From the NCBI GenBank assembly GCA_007136145.1, contig SLHN01000165.1, positions 1 to 8,083 of the forward strand: DNA of 8,083 nt, read 5' to 3'. This document shows positions 5,088-8,083 of this stretch, one piece after another. The stretch is from Thioalkalivibrio sp. Lineage in GTDB: Bacteria > Pseudomonadota > Gammaproteobacteria > Ectothiorhodospirales > Ectothiorhodospiraceae. Under the pieces are notes generated by a model. It ran no database searches. It saw only the letters and a list, made by a program, of their open reading frames with translations, and was not told the DNA's origin. How positions within the stretch are numbered: the stretch's first letter is position 1; each line of letters starts with the position of its first letter. The translations under genes and the position numbers were made by a program.

Positions 5088-7760
5088 TCATCGCGCGGTT
5101 CGCACCCCGTCGCCCGTTGCTGTGGTGATGGCGGTAATGTCGGTTTGCATCAGAACCGTGTTGCCGGCCGCGCCACGGGCCGGAAATGCCAGCAGGCGCC
5201 ACATTTGTCGCTCCCGCGCGGTTGCGACCGCGAAATCCTGTTGGTACATCGGGTGGTCTCCGGTCAGTACGGCCCTTATTCCGTCGCGTACACTTTCGGC
5301 AACGGATGCATCGGAGAAGTTTCGGCAGAGCGCGTCGAAATCCTCGCCGACGCCCGGAAACGGGGGATCGGATCCGGCGTGTGCACTGGTGCGCGAGGTC
5401 GCGTTGACCGCGACAACGCGACCGGAGCGGTCCAGCATCGCGATGGACCCGGGCAGGGTATCAAGGATGGCCCGCAGCCGGATCGTATCATCGAGTTCCG
5501 TGACATCGGTGAAGGTGGCCACTGCGCCCTCAAGTCGCAATGACGGCATCTTATAGGGGAAAATTCTCGTGAGGTAAAGGCGCCCGTCGTCTCTTGCGAT
5601 CTCCTGCTCGAAAGGCTCGTTGCGTTCCATGGTCCTTCGTATCTCGCCGAGAAAATCGGGGTGTTCCAGTCGGTGGCTGAAGTCATCCAGCGGGCGGCCG
5701 AGATCACCATCGCGGATACGGAATACCTGGCTTGCCTCGGGAGTGAACCGGGTCAGGCGCAGTTGCTCGTCGACGAACAGCGTCGCCAGGCGCGACGCTT
5801 TGCTCATGCTGTCGAGATCGGCGTTCAGACGGTTCAGGATCTCGATGCGTTCCTGGTTCTCGGAATTGACGGTGTAGAGTTCCTCGTTGACCGATTGCAG
5901 CTCCTCGTTACTGCTCTGCAACTCCTCGTTGCTGGCCATCAGTTCCTCGTTGGTGGCCTGCAATTTCTGATTGGTCGTTTCGATCTCCTCGATGGCTGTC
6001 TGCAGGCTCTCCCGGGTGGCCTCGAGTTCGCGTTCCAGGGTCGCGATCCGCTCGGTGGTTTCAGCCCCGAGATCCAGCTCGGCGCCGCTCGTGGGAATGG
6101 CTGGTGGCGGTGTCTCCTCGAACGCAAGGAGAAGGGTTGCTTCGCCGGTTTCCGGTCCGGTTACGGGCTGCGCGGTCAAACGCACCAGGCAGCCCCTGCC
6201 GTCCGGAAGTGGTATCGGTTCCGAGTAGACTCTCCGGCCTTCGCGGGCCGCCTTGTGCAGCATCGCCTTGGCGATTGCCGCGAAACCCCTGGGCAGAAGA
6301 CGCATCAGATCCAGACTTGCCAAACCCTCGGGAAAGGCCAGGAAACGCTGTACGTCCCCGAACACGTGAATCAGATCGAGTCCGGCGGTAACCAGAATGG
6401 CGGGTGGCGCATAATCGTGCAGCAATCGAGTATGCGCGGTATCGATCGCGATGCTGTCGGGTTGGAGGGGTGGGCGCTTGCGTGCGCGTGGCCCGCCCAA
6501 GCTGGTTTTGGTCAGCGAGGTCCGGGTATCAGGTAGCCTTGCCGGTCTGAGGACGCGGTAGATCTTGTTCCGGGTGCTGAGGGCGGAAAACTCTCCCTGG
6601 AGCGATCCGAGAGACTCACTCGAGCCCAGGAACAGGATGCCGGCGGGAGCAAGAGCGTATTGCAGGCGTCTCAGGACCCTTTCCTGGGCCGACGGCTTGA
6701 GGTAGATCAGCAGGTTGCGGCAGGCCACCAGGTCCATTCGCGTGAACGGCGGATCCTCGAGAACATTGTGCCGTGCGAACACGATGTTCTGGCGCAGATC
6801 GTTTCGGATCATGAAGTGGTTTTCCCGCTTCACGAAGAACCGCTCGATACGTTCCGGCCCGATCTCGGCAACGACTGCTTCCGAATAAAGCCCGGCGCTC
6901 GCGGTGTCGATATTCTGCTGCTCGACATCGGTAGCGAAGATCTTGAATCCCGGCCAACGTCCCACCTCGGAGAACACCTCGTGCAGGACCATTGCAATCG
7001 AATACGCCTCTTCTCCCGTTGACGTGCCGGCAACCCACACCCGCAAGGGTTCGATACGTTCCGGTTGCGTCTGAATCCATTCGCGCAGGGCGCCGGCCAG
7101 TTGGGAGAATGCCTCGGTGTCACGGAAGAAGCGGGTGACCGGAATCAAGAGGTCGCGGCGCAGTGTCACGACTTCGGCCGGATCCCCCTCGAGCAGTCGG
7201 AGATAATGCTGCAGGTCTGGAACACGCCGGACAGCCACACGCCGTTCGATCCGGCGCAATAACGTGTCAGGCTTGTAATCGTGGAAGTTGATCCCGGCCA
7301 GTTGCTGCAGCAGGATCAGGATCTCCTCCAGCGGCGCAGTGGGCGGTGCCGAATCGGGCGCGGCAGTCGGGCGTGGCTTCTTCGGTACGCCCGGCATCCG
7401 ATGCAGATGGGCAACGATCCGTGGCCCCAGGGCTTCGGCCGACAGCACGTCGTCGACCCGGCCGGTGGCGATCACGCTGCGCGGCATGCCATCGAAGCGT
7501 GCGGAATCGGGATCCTGCGCGAGCAACAGGCCGCCCGCGTCGTTGATCGCGACACCGCCGCGCGTACCATCGGAGCCGGTGCCGGAGAGGATCACGCCGA
7601 TCGCGCGGTTGCCGTAGGTCTTTGCCAGTGAAGTCAGGAACAGATCGATGGGGAGCGACAGCAGCTGCGGGTTTTTCGGCGCAAGGTGGAGCTGGCCATC
7701 GGAGACCGTGAGCATCGAACCCGGCGGGATCAGATGGACCCGGTCGGCAACCAGTTCCAT
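5088..7760 (-). CDS. CheB-CheR-PAS fusion, 5'-truncated CheB domain
   Basis: Residues below are counted from Met at 7760, where homology begins. A partial CheB methylesterase domain (about 1-120) has DRVHLIPPGS, SGTGSDG (catalytic Asp64) and SARFDGMPRS, but lacks the N-terminal GASAGG serine and the VQH histidine. CheR methyltransferase follows (about 140-405): IPVTRFFRD, the SAM loop AGTSTGEEAYS (244-254), ATDVEQQNID and ACRNLLIYL. Then come a PAS-like domain (about 440-548), a heptad coiled coil (about 567-648) and two PAS domains (about 655-753 and 758-875). No receiver, kinase or GGDEF domain is present. In this family CheR methylates and CheB demethylates chemoreceptor-like glutamates. 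Here methylesterase activity should be absent as written, while the SAM site looks complete. The frame stays open upstream to a TTG at 7955 and on to the window edge, but those residues are antisense to a better plus-strand coding frame, so I exclude them. ATG 7760 may be only the first surviving Met, not a true start. Confidence 0.85.
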   Translation of the reverse strand: MELVADRVHLIPPGSMLTVSDGQLHLAPKNPQLLSLPIDLFLTSLAKTYGNRAIGVILSGTGSDGTRGGVAINDAGGLLLAQDPDSARFDGMPRSVIATGRVDDVLSAEALGPRIVAHLHRMPGVPKKPRPTAAPDSAPPTAPLEEILILLQQLAGINFHDYKPDTLLRRIERRVAVRRVPDLQHYLRLLEGDPAEVVTLRRDLLIPVTRFFRDTEAFSQLAGALREWIQTQPERIEPLRVWVAGTSTGEEAYSIAMVLHEVFSEVGRWPGFKIFATDVEQQNIDTASAGLYSEAVVAEIGPERIERFFVKRENHFMIRNDLRQNIVFARHNVLEDPPFTRMDLVACRNLLIYLKPSAQERVLRRLQYALAPAGILFLGSSESLGSLQGEFSALSTRNKIYRVLRPARLPDTRTSLTKTSLGGPRARKRPPLQPDSIAIDTAHTRLLHDYAPPAILVTAGLDLIHVFGDVQRFLAFPEGLASLDLMRLLPRGFAAIAKAMLHKAAREGRRVYSEPIPLPDGRGCLVRLTAQPVTGPETGEATLLLAFEETPPPAIPTSGAELDLGAETTERIATLERELEATRESLQTAIEEIETTNQKLQATNEELMASNEELQSSNEELQSVNEELYTVNSENQERIEILNRLNADLDSMSKASRLATLFVDEQLRLTRFTPEASQVFRIRDGDLGRPLDDFSHRLEHPDFLGEIRRTMERNEPFEQEIARDDGRLYLTRIFPYKMPSLRLEGAVATFTDVTELDDTIRLRAILDTLPGSIAMLDRSGRVVAVNATSRTSAHAGSDPPFPGVGEDFDALCRNFSDASVAESVRDGIRAVLTGDHPMYQQDFAVATARERQMWRLLAFPARGAAGNTVLMQTDITAITTATGDGVRTAR
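5877..5972 (-). repeat. In-gene 21-nt repeats encoding NEELQ-type heptads
   Basis: Within the CheB/CheR fusion, NEEL recurs four times at exactly seven-residue spacing (codons at 5940-5951, 5919-5930, 5898-5909 and 5877-5888), preceded by TNQKLQA. On the plus strand this shows as repeated TCCTCGTT. The pattern is the parallel coiled-coil linker typical of CheB-CheR-PAS proteins, linking the enzyme part to the C-terminal PAS domains. It is a protein repeat under selection, not a mobile DNA repeat. Confidence 0.85.
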
Positions 7761-7781
7761 TGGCGCAATCCGGGTAATGGC
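7757..7781. other. Junction between truncated cheB and an opposing unrelated gene
   Basis: To the left the minus strand reads CheB sequence (MELVADRVHLIPPGS, starting at 7760). To the right the plus strand reads WRNPGNGYNSGCTDW and onwards as part of another protein. The two meet head-on with no intergenic DNA, start codon, promoter, direct repeat or insertion-sequence end. Both coding frames share codon register here and neither strand meets a stop, which hides the break from ORF callers. The exact base cannot be fixed from one sequence. Confidence 0.65.
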
Positions 7782-8083
7782 TACAACTCCGGTTGCACCG
7801 ACTGGGATGCTGCGAGCAACTGCGGTTTCGGCAATCCAGATCTGAGCTTCCAGCTCTTTGGTGCGGCGGAGGATGCCTGCGACGCCATAGATAGCGTGCC
7901 TTGGCTGAGTGTCGATCCGGACACGGGTACAGTGGTAGCGGAAGGCGGTGAACAACCGGTCAACCTGCTGGTCGATGCCTCGGCTGCACTCCCGGGAACT
8001 TACCAGGCCGGTGTCTGCTTCGACACCAACGACGGGACCAACCCAATCCTGTTGGTTGATGTGACCTTGACGGTCACCGGCGA
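7764..8083 (+). CDS. Internal fragment of a probable extracellular beta-domain protein
   Basis: The plus-strand frame with codons starting at 7764 is open to the window edge (about 106 residues). It reads RNPGNGYNSGCTDWDAASNC, a stretch ending in PWLSVDPDTGTV, then GTYQAGVCFDTNDGTNPILL and VDVTLTV. The pattern W-L-S-V-x-P-x-x-G-T-V, then G-T-Y, then N-P-hydrophobic, then V-x-L-T-V is typical of Ig-like/BACON-like beta-sandwich repeats in secreted proteases and cell-surface proteins. Five cysteines within about 90 residues suit an exported, disulfide-bonded protein. No signal peptide or plausible start precedes it; an in-frame ATG at 7734 lies antisense to cheB. It is therefore a gene fragment, truncated at its 5' side by the junction and continuing beyond the window. 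The full protein's function cannot be told from this part. Confidence 0.65.

Noticed and set aside
5018..5100. Possible promoter on the minus strand (TTGAAT and TAATGAT-like boxes) before the GGDEF-EAL gene
   Set aside because: The spacing between the boxes is far too short, and no other pair at about 17 bp was convincing.
3968..5128. Long plus-strand reading frame (386 codons)
   Set aside because: It is antisense to the PAS region of the GGDEF-EAL gene, matches no family, and arises from G+C-rich codon bias with few stops.
5661..6536. Plus-strand reading frame of 291 codons with repeated hydrophobic LQLLVAG-like units, resembling a membrane repeat protein
   Set aside because: The units are the antisense of the NEELQ coiled-coil heptads of the CheB/CheR fusion; the minus strand carries clear homology.
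7734..7763. ATG 7734 as the start of the plus-strand gene at the right edge
   Set aside because: It lies inside DNA coding for CheB on the other strand, has no ribosome site, and is not followed by a signal peptide although the protein looks exported.

Overview
The window is G+C-rich bacterial DNA whose genes resemble those of a gammaproteobacterium, perhaps a Chromatiales/Ectothiorhodospiraceae-type organism. That placement rests on overall composition, the gene families and the style of the intergenic repeats, so it is tentative. There is no rRNA, tRNA, CRISPR array, transposase or phage gene. Both ends cut through genes.

Layout: (1) 1-90 is the 3' tail of an unrecognised plus-strand gene. 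(2) 91-375 is an intergenic stretch with an imperfect inverted-repeat element of the CATTGCGAG...CTCGCRATG type. (3) 376-1709 is a two-gene plus-strand unit: a DUF3050 protein and a 185-residue hypothetical protein, overlapping at ATGA and so probably translationally coupled. (4) 1710-1885 is the gap between convergent genes, with hairpins and sequence related to the first repeat element. (5) 1886-7760 on the minus strand holds two signalling genes in tandem, 70 bp apart. The upstream one is a CheB-CheR-PAS-coiled-coil-PAS-PAS fusion. The downstream one is a four-PAS GGDEF-EAL protein in which both catalytic domains look intact. (6) From about 7764 to the end, the plus strand encodes part of an unrelated cysteine-bearing, probably extracellular beta-domain protein.

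The two minus-strand genes look like one sensory operon. The CheB/CheR-like protein would sense or modify through PAS domains and a methyltransferase fold but carries no kinase or c-di-GMP output of its own. The next gene provides c-di-GMP synthesis and hydrolysis. A link between them is inference from adjacency.

The most notable point is the head-on junction near 7757-7781. The CheB domain lacks its first part, including the catalytic Ser and His, and the DNA changes without a gap into the interior of a secreted-protein gene on the other strand. It is either a rearrangement or an assembly chimera. I found no convincing new defence or mobile system. The DUF3050 two-gene unit, bracketed by related repeats, is the least understood biology here.
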